Positions 42,651 to 52,095 of a DNA stretch of 64,000 bases are shown piece by piece (within the stretch, counting starts at the first letter, position 1; every line of letters begins with the position of its first letter). Origin of the DNA: Alsobacter sp046349155 (lineage in GTDB: Bacteria > Pseudomonadota > Alphaproteobacteria > Rhizobiales > Beijerinckiaceae); contig JAXMCW010000002.1 in assembly GCA_046349155.1 (NCBI GenBank), forward strand, positions 372,001 through 436,000. The letters run 5' to 3'. Both the position numbers and the translations under genes were made by a program. Below the pieces are notes generated by a model. It ran no database searches and was not told the origin of the DNA. It was given only the letters and a program-made list of their open reading frames with translations.

Positions 42651-44183
42651 ATGGGTCAGCTACCGGGTGAAGCCACGGGAAGCCTCGCGGATCGCGTCCG
42701 CTGGGCGTCCGACTTGAGTCAGCGGCGCGGCCTTCCCGTGCTCGCCGAGGAACTCGCCTCGCACCCCTTCAGGCCATCCTATTCGACGAACGTGACGGCC
42801 GGCCTGGTCGGGATGGCGGAGTTCGCGGTCGTGGCGGTTGTCGGGGTCATCCTGCACATGCTGCAGTTCGGCCAGGGCCTGCTCCTGCCCCTTCCCTACT
42901 CGGCGGTGGTGCTCGGCGCCGCCGCGGCCCTGGTCGCGGCCGCAAAGGTGACCGGCGGCTATGACCTCGCCAGCCTGAGGACGCCGGCCCTCACGCTGCT
43001 GCGGACGCTCGCGATCTGGACCATGATCGTGTTCGCCTGCGTGGTCGCCATGTTCCTGGCCAAGGTGACGCAGGACGTCTCGCGCGTCTGGCTCACCTCC
43101 TGGTACCTCGTCACCATTCTGGGCCTGCTGCTGGTGCGCATGGCCGTGTTCTTTCCCGTCCGGGCGCTGATGAGCGCCGGCCGCTTCGACCGGCGCACCG
43201 CGCTCGTCGGCGGCGGCCCCTCCGCGGAAGCGTTGGTGCGCGCGCTCGACGCCGACGAGCATCGCGAGGTGCAGATCGTCGGCATCTTCGACGACCGCGA
43301 CGAGAGCCGTTCGCCGGACATGGTCGGCGGCTATCCCAAGCTGGGCACGACCGACGACCTCATCGAGTTCGTCCGCCGCACGCATCTCGACCTCGTCATT
43401 TTCACCCTGCCGATCACGGCGGAGGAGCGTATCCTGCAAATGCTGCGCAAGCTCTGGGTGCTGCCGGTCGACATCCGGCTCGCGGCGCACCAGTCCAAGC
43501 TGCGCCTGCGCCCGCGCTCCTACTCCTTCATCGGCTCGGTGCCGGTTCTGCCCGTGTCGGATCGACCGATCGCGGACTGGGACGTCGTGATCAAGTGGCT
43601 CTTCGACAAGATCGTCGGGAGCATCCTGCTGCTCCTGCTTTCGCCCGTGATGCTGGCCGTGGCGCTCGCCGTGAAGCTCGACAGCAAGGGTCCCGTATTC
43701 TTCAAGCAGAAGCGCTACGGGTTCAACAACGATGTCGTCGAGGTCTACAAGTTCCGCTCGATGTATTCGGACCAGCTCGATCCGCACGCCCGCAGGCTGG
43801 TGACGAAGAACGATCCACGCGTGACGCGCGTCGGGCGGATCATCCGAAAGACCTCGCTGGACGAGCTGCCGCAGCTCCTCAACGTGGTGTTCAAGGGCAA
43901 CCTCTCCCTCGTCGGCCCCCGGCCCCATGCCGTGAACGCCGGCGCGATGGACCGGCGCTACGACGACATCATCGACGGCTATTTCGCGCGCCACCGCGTC
44001 AAGCCGGGCATCACCGGCTGGGCCCAGATCCGCGGCTGGCGGGGAGAGACCGACACCCTGGAGAAGATCCAGCGTCGCGTCGAGCATGACCTCTACTACA
44101 TCGAGAACTGGTCGGTGCTGTTCGACCTCTACATCCTGCTGGCCACGCCCTTCGCGCTGCTCAAGACCGAGAACGCCTATTGA
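42651..44183 (+). CDS. Polyisoprenyl-phosphate hexose-1-phosphate transferase (WcaJ/ExoY type)
   Basis: A 510-residue membrane enzyme that starts the repeat unit by moving hexose-1-phosphate, typically glucose or galactose, from UDP-sugar to undecaprenyl phosphate. Four N-terminal helices and a CoA-binding-like nucleotide domain precede a cytosolic bacterial sugar transferase domain with FKQKRYGFNNDVVEVYKFRSM and LPQLLNVVFKGNLSLVGPRPH. This full-length layout is typical of EpsE/WcaJ enzymes. Its stop overlaps the TTG start of the polymerase gene, so the two are coupled. Confidence 0.92.
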   Translation: MGQLPGEATGSLADRVRWASDLSQRRGLPVLAEELASHPFRPSYSTNVTAGLVGMAEFAVVAVVGVILHMLQFGQGLLLPLPYSAVVLGAAAALVAAAKVTGGYDLASLRTPALTLLRTLAIWTMIVFACVVAMFLAKVTQDVSRVWLTSWYLVTILGLLLVRMAVFFPVRALMSAGRFDRRTALVGGGPSAEALVRALDADEHREVQIVGIFDDRDESRSPDMVGGYPKLGTTDDLIEFVRRTHLDLVIFTLPITAEERILQMLRKLWVLPVDIRLAAHQSKLRLRPRSYSFIGSVPVLPVSDRPIADWDVVIKWLFDKIVGSILLLLLSPVMLAVALAVKLDSKGPVFFKQKRYGFNNDVVEVYKFRSMYSDQLDPHARRLVTKNDPRVTRVGRIIRKTSLDELPQLLNVVFKGNLSLVGPRPHAVNAGAMDRRYDDIIDGYFARHRVKPGITGWAQIRGWRGETDTLEKIQRRVEHDLYYIENWSVLFDLYILLATPFALLKTENAY

Positions 44184-45427
44184 GCGCGGCCGGCGCCCTC
44201 CACGCGGCCGGGCGCGGGCTCACACTTCGCGCCGAGACGATCCAGCGCCTCTCGCTGTGGTTGCTCATGGCGAGCAGCTGCATCGCCTTCATCGAGCCTT
44301 CGCCCTACGAGGCCTTCTTCGTTCTCGCCCTCGCCGTCTTCGTCGTCACGGGCCTGCGCGTCACGCGCGAGGCCATGCCGCTCACCGTCCTGCTGGTCCT
44401 CTACAATCTCGGCGGCGCGGCCTGCCTGATCCCCTGGCTCGACGAGCAGCCTTCGGTGATGTTCGTCGCGATCTCGTTCTACCTGGGCATCACCGCGATC
44501 TTCTTCGCCCTGGTGCCCCTGCAGGACGCAGACGGACGGCTGCGGGCCATCGAATCCGGCGCCGTCGTCGCGGCTCTGGTGGCCACGGCGGCGGCCGTGC
44601 TCGGCTTCTTCGACATCGGGGGGCTCGGAGCGTCGTTGACGCGCTATGACGGCTCGCGCGCCACGGGCATGTTCAAGGATCCGAACGTCCTCGGCCCCTA
44701 CCTCGTGGCTCCCGCGGCCTTCCTGTTCTACCGGCTGATGACCGGGACGACGCGCAGGCCGGTCCTCAACCTGCTCGCCCTGGCCTTCATCGCCTTCGGC
44801 GAGTTGCTGTCCTTCTCCCGCGGCGCATGGGGCGACTTCGTCGCCGCCGTCGTCATCATCGTGGTCCTGTGCTTCATCACGGCCCGCACGGCGGCGCTGC
44901 GCCGTCGCGTCGTGGTGCTGTGCCTCGCGGGGCTCGCCGTCATGGCCGCGCTCGCGGCGGGCGCGCTGGCCTTCGACAAGGTCCGCGCCATGCTCATCGA
45001 GCGCGCCTCGTTCAACCAGGCCTATGATCTGGGCGAGAGCGGGCGGTTCGGCCTGCAGAAGCGGTCGGTACCCCTGCTGCTGGAGGAGACGAACGGCTTC
45101 GGGCCCCTGAAATTCCGCGCGGTGATGGGCCAGGATCCGCACAACGTGTATGTGAACGCCTTCGCGTCCTATGGCTGGCTGGGAGGTTTCGCCTATTTCG
45201 CCCTGATCGCCGCGACGCTCTGGGTGGGCTGGCGCTGCGTGGTGCAGCGGACGCCGCTGCAGGTCTTCGCGATCCCGATCTGGGCCGCCCTGTTTCCGCA
45301 GATCGTGCAGGGATTCCAGATCGACACGGACCACTGGCGTCACTTCTGGATGCTGCTGGGCCTTACCTGGGGCATCGCCGCCGCCAACGAGCGGTGGCTG
45401 CACAACCGACGGCTCGCGTCCGCCTGA
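44180..45427 (+). CDS. O-antigen ligase/polymerase-type membrane protein
   Basis: A 415-residue membrane protein with about ten helices and a large periplasmic loop, of the WaaL/Wzy (O-antigen ligase) family. The loop has GMFKDPNVLGPYLV and, after a Arg-containing segment, MGQDPHNVYVNAFASYGWLG; the H and R of such loops are catalytic in ligases. In this EPS context it is most likely the Wzy polymerase. The TTG start overlaps the upstream stop (TTGA) with GAGAA at -10. Its stop lies in a hairpin shared with a small convergent gene. Confidence 0.85.
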   Translation: MSAAGALHAAGRGLTLRAETIQRLSLWLLMASSCIAFIEPSPYEAFFVLALAVFVVTGLRVTREAMPLTVLLVLYNLGGAACLIPWLDEQPSVMFVAISFYLGITAIFFALVPLQDADGRLRAIESGAVVAALVATAAAVLGFFDIGGLGASLTRYDGSRATGMFKDPNVLGPYLVAPAAFLFYRLMTGTTRRPVLNLLALAFIAFGELLSFSRGAWGDFVAAVVIIVVLCFITARTAALRRRVVVLCLAGLAVMAALAAGALAFDKVRAMLIERASFNQAYDLGESGRFGLQKRSVPLLLEETNGFGPLKFRAVMGQDPHNVYVNAFASYGWLGGFAYFALIAATLWVGWRCVVQRTPLQVFAIPIWAALFPQIVQGFQIDTDHWRHFWMLLGLTWGIAAANERWLHNRRLASA

Positions 45428-45440
45428 CGACAGGCGTCAG
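45424..45440. terminator. Bidirectional hairpin at convergent stops
   Basis: CTGACG (45424-45429) and CGTCAG (45435-45440) form a 6-bp stem with an ACAGG loop. The TGA of the polymerase gene and the TCA stop of the small leftward gene both lie in its arms. It could serve both transcripts. Confidence 0.45.
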
Positions 45441-45589
45441 ACCGGCAGGCCGGACAGCGTGGCCAGGACGCAGGCTAGGCCGAAGATCCAGGCCACGAGC
45501 AGTTCGCCGCGCTTCATCGGGCAGGACGAGGCCTCGGACGCCGCCATGGCGACGGCCCTGGCGCGGCGGGTGGACGACAGTCTCGACAT
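45437..45589 (-). CDS. Small hypothetical membrane protein
   Basis: A 50-residue product beginning MSRLSSTRRARAVAMAAS with one C-terminal hydrophobic helix (GELLVAWIFGLACVLATL). The ATG has a GAGGAG site 6 bases upstream. No family is recognised. It lies between the EPS polymerase and a palindromic repeat. Confidence 0.45.
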   Translation of the reverse strand: MSRLSSTRRARAVAMAASEASSCPMKRGELLVAWIFGLACVLATLSGLPV

Positions 45590-45720
45590 GGCGGGCTCCT
45601 CGGGCACGGAAGGGTTTCGACTTGCCCCCACCATGCCGCCCGCGCCCCGAGCGCGCGGTGACCTGCGCCACAGGCGGACGAAGCTCGCGCCTGTTCCGAC
45701 CTGACGGAACCGACTCTCGC

Positions 45721-45807
45721 CGTCATTGCGGGCCGAGGGCGGATCAATCCAGCGCCATGCCGAGCGATTTCTGGACTGCTTCTTCGCCTTGCTCCTCGCC
45801 ATGACGG
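45721..45807. repeat. Interspersed palindromic element, copy 2
   Basis: The ends CGTCATTGCG (45721-45730) and CGCCATGACG (45798-45807) are inverted repeats with one mismatch, and internal CAATCCAG/CTGGACTG also pair. The layout matches the copy at 1948-2029 but is more diverged. It lies downstream of the DMT transporter gene and could fold as a 3' hairpin. Confidence 0.6.
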
Positions 45808-45829
45808 TTCGGACAGGTCGAAAGCGGCT

Positions 45830-46795
45830 CTATCGCGAACCCGCCGAACCGGCGAGAACGGCCTCCCGGGCCCGTAGCCGCTCCCGGTGCGCCGTGTAGA
45901 GCCCGCTCGCCGCGATGATGGCGCCGCCGAGGAAGGTGGAAGGCCCCGGCACCGCCCCGAAGACGAGGAAGCTGAAGGCGGCGGCGAAGACGAGTTGCAC
46001 GTAGGTGAACGGGGCGAGGACGGAGGCCGGAGCGCGGCGGTAGGCCTGGACCAGCAGCCAATGCCCGGCCGTGGAGCCCAGCCCCGTGAAGATGCCGAGG
46101 CCGATCTCGCTCGCCGTGGGCGTCTGCCAGCCGAACGGCACGAGCACGGTCAGGACGAGGAAGCCGACGCCGGCCGTCCAAGCGAGAGTCGTCTCCGGCT
46201 GCTCGCGGCTCATCATGCGGGTGGCGATGGCCGCGCCTGCCCACACCGTGGCCGCCGCGAGCGGAAAGAGGGCCGCCGGCTGGAACGCGTCCGAGCCGGG
46301 CTGCACGATGATCATCACGCCCAGGAAGCCCGCCACGGCGGCGAGCCAGCGCCGGACGCCGACGCGTTCCCCCAGTAGCGGGATCGAGAGCGCCGTGACG
46401 AAGGCCGGCGACATGAAGTTGATGGCGGTCGTCTCGGCGACCGGCAGGTGCGCCAGGCCCAGGATGAACAGCACGGACGACAGCACGACCGCGAGCGCGC
46501 GGATGATCTGGAGCCCCGGCCGCGCGGAGCGGAAGGCTCCCCTCCCCTGCACGGCGGCGGCCACCGGCCAGATGGCGGCGACGAAGACCGCGTAGCGGAT
46601 CCACGTCACCTCGATCGGCGGAAGCGTCTCCGTCATCATCTTGGCGGTGATGTCGCCTGCGGAAAAGAACACCGTCGAGGCGATGATCAGGCCGATGGCA
46701 GGCAGGACGGACTGCGCCGGCAGAGCCGCGTGGGCAGGCTGCACGCGCAGCATGGCCGCTGGCGCGGTGTCCGAGGCGATAGGCGGAGGGCTCAT
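45830..46795 (-). CDS. DMT superfamily transporter (EamA, RhaT/YdcZ-like)
   Basis: A 321-residue inner-membrane permease with ten helices in two EamA repeats (IGLIIASTVFFSAGDITAKM begins the first; ALFPLAAATVWAGAAIATRM begins the second). Proteins of this type export amino acids or metabolites. The start shown lacks an ideal ribosome site; an ATG 14 codons in is an alternative. A palindromic repeat lies just past its stop. No substrate is implied by context. Confidence 0.87.
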   Translation of the reverse strand: MSPPPIASDTAPAAMLRVQPAHAALPAQSVLPAIGLIIASTVFFSAGDITAKMMTETLPPIEVTWIRYAVFVAAIWPVAAAVQGRGAFRSARPGLQIIRALAVVLSSVLFILGLAHLPVAETTAINFMSPAFVTALSIPLLGERVGVRRWLAAVAGFLGVMIIVQPGSDAFQPAALFPLAAATVWAGAAIATRMMSREQPETTLAWTAGVGFLVLTVLVPFGWQTPTASEIGLGIFTGLGSTAGHWLLVQAYRRAPASVLAPFTYVQLVFAAAFSFLVFGAVPGPSTFLGGAIIAASGLYTAHRERLRAREAVLAGSAGSR

Positions 46796-47115
46796 GGGAG
46801 GAAGGGTCCGAGACGCGTGGCTCTTCCATACCTCACACTGCCGTCCTTGAAGAAACGCGAAGACTGGCCGGGAGCCATGCAATTCCTGGAGATCGCAAGG
46901 ATATGCTCGGCATTGTCTTGCCGTATTGGTCCAGTTTCGTCGTACATTCGACGGATATCTTAGCAACTCGTTAATCGTGCGGCGATGTCTCGGACGGGCG
47001 GGTTCCTTCGGCCGTCGCCGGCGACGCGACGCGGGACCGTCGCCGCCGGCAAAGCGGTGGCGGGTGCCGGCGCTATCGTCGCCGTCGACGCATCGCTTCA
47101 GGAAAGGCTCCCGCC
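46796..47115. promoter_or_regulatory. Divergent intergenic region, DMT / cyclo-ligase
   Basis: This 320-bp gap contains the least GC-rich sequence of the region (about 46895-46980), including a CGTCG/CGACG stem near 46940, and must hold two promoters. In many proteobacteria a 6S RNA gene sits just upstream of the cyclo-ligase gene; I looked for its fold but could not recognise it here. Confidence 0.3.
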
Positions 47116-47727
47116 ATGGCCACGACGCCCGAGAAGCTGAGGCTGAGGGAGGCCGCCATGGCGGCGCGCCGCGACTTGCCGCTCGACGTCCGGCGGGGCT
47201 GCACCTCGGCGATCGAGGCACGTGCGCTGGACGTGCTGGGCAAGACCGGCGGCAGCATCGGGGCCTATGTCGCCTTCGGGGACGAATTCAACCCGCGTGG
47301 GCTGCTCGAGGCGCTCGCGGCGGGCGGCCGGGACCTCGCCTTGCCCTGCACGCCGCGATGGGGCCACCCTCTCGTGTTCCGGGCCTGGCGCCCCGGCGAC
47401 CCGCTGGTGCGCGGACGGATGAACATCCCGGAACCCGGGCCGCAGGCGCCGGAGGTGTTCCCGCAGGTGCTGGTGGGTCCGCCCGTCGCCTTCGACCGCC
47501 GCTGCTTCCGCATCGGCTATGGCGCGGGGTTCTACGACCGGACGATTCCGGCCCTGCGGGCGCGCCACTCCGTCTTCGTGCTGGGAGTGGCCTTCGCCTG
47601 CCAGGAATGCCCGGCCGTTCCCGATGAGCCCCACGACGTCCCGTTCGACGCCATCGCCACGCAGGACGAGCTGATCCTGCCGCAGGCCGGGAGCCCCCTC
47701 AGGGAACGCGGCGCGATGGCGTCCTGA
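47116..47727 (+). CDS. 5-formyltetrahydrofolate cyclo-ligase
   Basis: A 203-residue cytosolic enzyme that converts 5-formyl-THF plus ATP to 5,10-methenyl-THF, recycling a folate by-product. The ATP/folate-binding loop GYGAGFYDRTI and VPDEPHDVPFDAIATQ are diagnostic, and basic residues at the N-terminus (REAAMAARRDL) bind phosphate. The ATG has GGAAAGG upstream. It is convergent with the adaptor gene 19 bp away. Confidence 0.92.
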   Translation: MATTPEKLRLREAAMAARRDLPLDVRRGCTSAIEARALDVLGKTGGSIGAYVAFGDEFNPRGLLEALAAGGRDLALPCTPRWGHPLVFRAWRPGDPLVRGRMNIPEPGPQAPEVFPQVLVGPPVAFDRRCFRIGYGAGFYDRTIPALRARHSVFVLGVAFACQECPAVPDEPHDVPFDAIATQDELILPQAGSPLRERGAMAS

Positions 47728-47746
47728 CGGCCGGCAGCCGCGTCCT

Positions 47747-48913
47747 CTACTGGGCCGACGCCGTCTTGGCCGGCAGCGGCTGGACCGGCAAACCCGGGCC
47801 GATCTTCTGCAGGTTGCCGGTGATCACCTGGTCGCCCTCCGCAATGCTGCCGCGAGCCGCCACGAGGTCCGCGCTCGGCAGGCCGAGGCTCACGAAGCGC
47901 TGCTCCACAGTGCCGTTCTGGCCGACGACGAAGAGGTACTTCCCAAGCTGGCTCGAGCCGACCGCGGCCTGCGGCACGAGGAGCGCGTCCGGCTCCTCGC
48001 CCACATGCAGGCGAACACGGACATATTGACCAGGCAGGAGCGCGAAGTCGTCGTTCTCGATCGTGGCGCGCGCGATGATCGTGCCCGTGCCCCGGTCGAC
48101 GACATTGTCGACGAAGGTGAGCTTGCCCTTGTGCACCGGCGAGCCCTCGGCCGGCAGCATCACGTCCACCGCCACCGGTCCGGACGCCTGGGCCTTGCGG
48201 ATCTGCGCGAGGTCCGTCTCGCTGGGCGAGAAGGTGACGTAGATGGGGTCCAGCTGCACCAGCGTGTTGAGGGCCGTGCCCGTCGCGCTGACCAGCGCAC
48301 CCACCGAGGCGAGGTTGCGGCCGAGGCGTCCCGCGAAGGGCGCCCGGATATCCGTGTAGCCGAGGTTCAGCTCGGCCGTGCGGATGGCGGCACGGTCGAT
48401 CTCGATGGCCGCCTCGGCCTGGCGCACGGCGCTGGTGCGCTGGTCGAAGCTGTCCTTGGCCAGCCAGCCGCTGCGCGACAGCTCCATCCCGCGATCGAGG
48501 CTCGACTTGAGGTAGTCCAGGTTGGCGTTGTCCTTGACGAGCTGGGCCTTCGCTTGGTCGAGCGCCGCCTGGAAGTCCCGCGGATCGATGCGGTACAGCA
48601 GGTCGCCCGTCTTCACGTCCGCGCCGTCCTCCGCCGCCTGCTGCATGAGGTAGCCCGGCACCTTGGCCTGCAGAGTGACGTTGCGAACGGCCTCGGTCCG
48701 CGCGGAATAGTCGAGCGTCACGGGGACGCTGCGCTTCACCACGGGAGCGACGGGAACGGGCATGACGAAGGGCGCGGCGGCCTGCGGCTTGGCGGGAGCC
48801 TCCGCGCCCGCCTTCGGCGCGCCGAGGTCTAGGCCGAAGCGAACCCAGGGCTGGACGAAGGTGACGCCGGCAAGGGCGACGGCGGCCCCGAGGAGGAGTG
48901 TCCTGGTCGACAT
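47747..48913 (-). CDS. RND efflux periplasmic adaptor (second system)
   Basis: A 388-residue membrane-fusion protein of the AcrA/MexE type. It has an N-terminal anchor (LLLGAAVALAGVTFV), a lipoyl half VTLQAKVPGYLMQQAAEDGADV, a helical hairpin (residues about 110-180), a second half YTDIRAPFAGRLGRNLASVG and then the beta-barrel. It lacks the acidic tail of the MdtA-like adaptor. It is encoded 14 bp downstream of its pump, the reverse of the usual order. The ribosome site is GGAGAT. Confidence 0.9.
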   Translation of the reverse strand: MSTRTLLLGAAVALAGVTFVQPWVRFGLDLGAPKAGAEAPAKPQAAAPFVMPVPVAPVVKRSVPVTLDYSARTEAVRNVTLQAKVPGYLMQQAAEDGADVKTGDLLYRIDPRDFQAALDQAKAQLVKDNANLDYLKSSLDRGMELSRSGWLAKDSFDQRTSAVRQAEAAIEIDRAAIRTAELNLGYTDIRAPFAGRLGRNLASVGALVSATGTALNTLVQLDPIYVTFSPSETDLAQIRKAQASGPVAVDVMLPAEGSPVHKGKLTFVDNVVDRGTGTIIARATIENDDFALLPGQYVRVRLHVGEEPDALLVPQAAVGSSQLGKYLFVVGQNGTVEQRFVSLGLPSADLVAARGSIAEGDQVITGNLQKIGPGLPVQPLPAKTASAQ

Positions 48914-48927
48914 GGGGGATCTCCGGG

Positions 48928-51900
48928 TTACTCGGCCGGGCCGGGCAGCGGCTGGCCGTGTGAGGGGGCGACGTGCCCGTCCTGCGCCGCTGGCTGGCGA
49001 CCTTCGCGCCAGCGCTCGATGACGACATAGAAGACGGGCACGAAGATGAGCGTGAGGATGGTGGCCGCGAGCATGCCGCCGAACACCGTCGTGCCGATGG
49101 ACTGGCGGCTCGCCGCGCCGGCGCCGGAGGCCAGCATCAACGGGACGACGCCCAGGATGAAGGCGAAGGCCGTCATCAGGATTGGGCGCAGGCGCAGCCG
49201 GGCCGCCTCCATCGCCGCCTCCACGATGTCCATCCCCTCCTCGCGCCGCCGCCGGGCGAACTCGACGATGAGGATTGCGTTCTTGGCGGCGAGCCCGATG
49301 AGCATGACGAAACCGATCTGGGAATAGACGTCGATGGGCAGGCCCCTCAGGGCGAGCGCGCCCAGGGCGCCGAGGAGGGCCAGCGGCACGGCCAGCAGCA
49401 CCATGAAGGGCATGGTCCAGCTCTCGTACTGGGCGGCGAGTATCAGGAACACGAACACCACGGCCAGGCCGAAGACGAGCGAGGCGACGGACCCGGCCCG
49501 CAATTCCTGGAACGTGATGCCCGTCCACTCGAAGGCATAGTCGCGCGGCAGGACCGCCGCCGCGGCCCGCTCCATCGCGGCGACGGCCTGGCCGGAACTG
49601 AAGCCCGGAGCGGCGGCGCCGTTGACGAGGGCAGAGGCGTAGTTGTTGTAGTGCGTCACCGTTTCCGGCCCGACGATCGGCTTCAGCGTCCCCAGCGTGC
49701 TGAGCGGCACCATGCCGCCGGCCTCGTTGCGCACGAAGAGACGGGAGATGTCCGAGGCTGCGCCGCGCGCCTCCTGGTCGGCCTGAAGGGTCACGCGAAA
49801 GGTGCGCCCGAACAGGTTGAAGTCGTTCACGTAAAGCGAACCGAGCTGGATCTGCAGCGTGTTGAAGATGTCCGGCAGCTTGAGGCCGAGCAGCTTGGCC
49901 TTGTTGCGGTCGAGATCGTACTGGAACTGCGGTGTCGAAGCGCTGAAGGTCGAGAAGATCGCCTGGGCGTTGATCTCCGGTTGCTTGCGCGCTTCGGCGA
50001 CCAGCGCCTGCGTGACCTCGTTGAGGGCGGCTGAGCCGCGGCCCGTGAGGTCCTCAACCTGGAACTCGAAGCCGCCGGTCGCCCCGAGGCCCGGAATGGA
50101 GGGCGGGTCGAAGCTCAGCACCAGCGCTTCGGGAATCCCGAGGAGCTTCGGCCGGACGGAGGCGACGATCTCGCTCGCCTTCAGGCCGGGCGCGCGACGC
50201 TCCTCCCACGGCTTCAGGATGGCGAACTCGACGGCCGAGTTCGACTGGGCCGCGTTGGTGAGGAAGTTCAGGCCGCTGATCGAGCCGACGATCTCGACCC
50301 CGGGCGTGTCGCGCAGGATCGCCCTCACCTTGCGGGCGACGGCGTCGGTGCGCTCCAGCGCGGCCCCGTCGGGAGCCTGGACGACCACGAAGAAGTAGCC
50401 CTGGTCCTCGACCGGCAGGAAGGTCGAGGGCGTGCGGCTCCACAACCAGTAGGTTCCACCAAGCCCGGCGACGAAGAGGGCAAGCAGGGGCCAGCGCGCC
50501 CAGACGAGCCCCCGGATCGAGCGCGCATAGGCCCGCGAGAGCCAGCCGAAGCCGGCGTTGAACCAGCGGAAGGGGGCGAAGCGCGGCGGCCCGCCATGGC
50601 GCAGGAAGGCTGCGCTCAGCGCTGGGCTCAATGTGAGCGAGTTGAAGGCGGAAATGCCGACCGAGATGGCGACCGTCAGCGCGAACTGGTTGTAGAGACG
50701 GCCCGCCACGCCGGGAATGAAGGCGACCGGGATGAAGACCGCCATCAGCACCGCCGTGGTGGCGATGATCGGGCCTGTCACCTCCTTCATGGCCGTGCGG
50801 GCGGCCTCGAGGGGCGGCAGGCCGGCCTCGAGCTGCCGCTCGACGTTCTCGACGACGACAATGGCGTCGTCCACCACAAGGCCGATGGCGAGCACCATGC
50901 CGAGCAGGCTCAGCATGTTCAGCGAGAAGCCGAGCGCGAGCATCACCGCCAGAGTCGCGATCAGCGAGACGGGGATGGCGATGACGGGGATGATCGTGGT
51001 GCGCCAGCTCTGCAGGAAGATGAAGACGACGAGCACGACGAGCACCAGCGCCTCGCCCAGCGTCACGAGCACATCGTGCATCGAGGCCGAGACGAAGCGC
51101 GTCGTGTCGTAGTGCATCGCCCAGGAGATGCCCTTGGGGAAGCGCTTGGCGAGGTCCTGCATCTTCTCGGTGACATGCCGCTGCAGTTCCAGCGCGTTCG
51201 AGCCGGGCATCTGGAAGACGCCGAGCACAACGGTCGGCTCCTCGCCGAAGAAGCCGGACGAGGCATATTGCAGCGCGCCCAGCTCGATGCGCGCCACGTC
51301 GCGCAGGCGCACGACCGCGCCGGAGGCCGGGTCTGCGCGTACCACGATGTCCCCGAACTGCTGGGGATCGGCGAGCCGGCCGGTCGCGTTCACCTGCATC
51401 TCGAAGGGCGTGCCCTTCGGGGCGGGCGACTGGCCGATCTTTCCCGCGGCCACCTGCAGGTTCTGCTCCGCGATGGCGTTCTGCACGTCGACGGCGGTGA
51501 GACCGAGATTGGCGAGGCGATCGGGGTCCAGCCAGACGCGCATGGAATAGCGCCGCTCGCCGAAGATCTGCACGTCGCCCACGCCCGGCAGGCGCTTCAA
51601 CGGGTCCACGATCTGCAGGAAGGCGTAGTTGCTCAGCGTGACCGGATCGACCGACCCGTCCGGCGAGGTCAGGTTCACGATCAGCACGAAGTTCGGGTTC
51701 TGCTTGCGGATCGTGACGCCGGACTGGTTCACGATGGCCGGCAGCGAGGAGGCGGCCTGGGAGACGCGGTTCTGCACGTCGACGGCGGCGGTCGCCAGGG
51801 GATAGCCGACGTCGAAGGTGATCGTGATCGTCGAGCTGCCGTCGTTGGAACTCGTCGAGGACATGTAGGTCATGCCCTCGACGCCGTTGATCTGCTGCTC

Positions 51901-52095
51901 GAGCGGCGTGGTGACCGTGTCCGCCACGACCTGCGCGCCTGCGCCCGGATATTTGGCGCTGACCACCACCTGGGGCGGCGTGATGTCCGGGAACTGCGAG
52001 ACCGGCAACAGGCCGTAGGCGATCGCGCCGGCGAGCACCATGATGATGGCGATGGCCGACGCGAAAATGGGCCGGCTGATGAAGAAGTTCACCAT
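48928..52095 (-). CDS. RND multidrug efflux pump, AcrB/MexB-like (HAE1)
   Basis: A 1055-residue proton-driven inner-membrane transporter of the HAE1 homotrimeric class. It begins MVNFFISRPIFASAIAIIMV, has the proton-relay Asp pair in AIGLVVDDAIVVVEN and the late GLAAKNAILIVEFAR segment, with the AcrB-type periplasmic domains between. Unlike the MdtBC pair it is a single gene. It follows a 77-residue leader gene with overlapping stop/start (TGATG) and precedes its adaptor. No outer-membrane factor is adjacent; it may use the NodT-type channel upstream of mdtA or another one. Confidence 0.92.
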   Translation of the reverse strand: MVNFFISRPIFASAIAIIMVLAGAIAYGLLPVSQFPDITPPQVVVSAKYPGAGAQVVADTVTTPLEQQINGVEGMTYMSSTSSNDGSSTITITFDVGYPLATAAVDVQNRVSQAASSLPAIVNQSGVTIRKQNPNFVLIVNLTSPDGSVDPVTLSNYAFLQIVDPLKRLPGVGDVQIFGERRYSMRVWLDPDRLANLGLTAVDVQNAIAEQNLQVAAGKIGQSPAPKGTPFEMQVNATGRLADPQQFGDIVVRADPASGAVVRLRDVARIELGALQYASSGFFGEEPTVVLGVFQMPGSNALELQRHVTEKMQDLAKRFPKGISWAMHYDTTRFVSASMHDVLVTLGEALVLVVLVVFIFLQSWRTTIIPVIAIPVSLIATLAVMLALGFSLNMLSLLGMVLAIGLVVDDAIVVVENVERQLEAGLPPLEAARTAMKEVTGPIIATTAVLMAVFIPVAFIPGVAGRLYNQFALTVAISVGISAFNSLTLSPALSAAFLRHGGPPRFAPFRWFNAGFGWLSRAYARSIRGLVWARWPLLALFVAGLGGTYWLWSRTPSTFLPVEDQGYFFVVVQAPDGAALERTDAVARKVRAILRDTPGVEIVGSISGLNFLTNAAQSNSAVEFAILKPWEERRAPGLKASEIVASVRPKLLGIPEALVLSFDPPSIPGLGATGGFEFQVEDLTGRGSAALNEVTQALVAEARKQPEINAQAIFSTFSASTPQFQYDLDRNKAKLLGLKLPDIFNTLQIQLGSLYVNDFNLFGRTFRVTLQADQEARGAASDISRLFVRNEAGGMVPLSTLGTLKPIVGPETVTHYNNYASALVNGAAAPGFSSGQAVAAMERAAAAVLPRDYAFEWTGITFQELRAGSVASLVFGLAVVFVFLILAAQYESWTMPFMVLLAVPLALLGALGALALRGLPIDVYSQIGFVMLIGLAAKNAILIVEFARRRREEGMDIVEAAMEAARLRLRPILMTAFAFILGVVPLMLASGAGAASRQSIGTTVFGGMLAATILTLIFVPVFYVVIERWREGRQPAAQDGHVAPSHGQPLPGPAE

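Noticed and set aside
46896..47115. Possible 6S RNA gene upstream of the 5-formyl-THF cyclo-ligase
   Set aside because: The gene order is suggestive, but I could not see the long hairpin with a central bubble, so no RNA is called. A covariance-model search would settle it.
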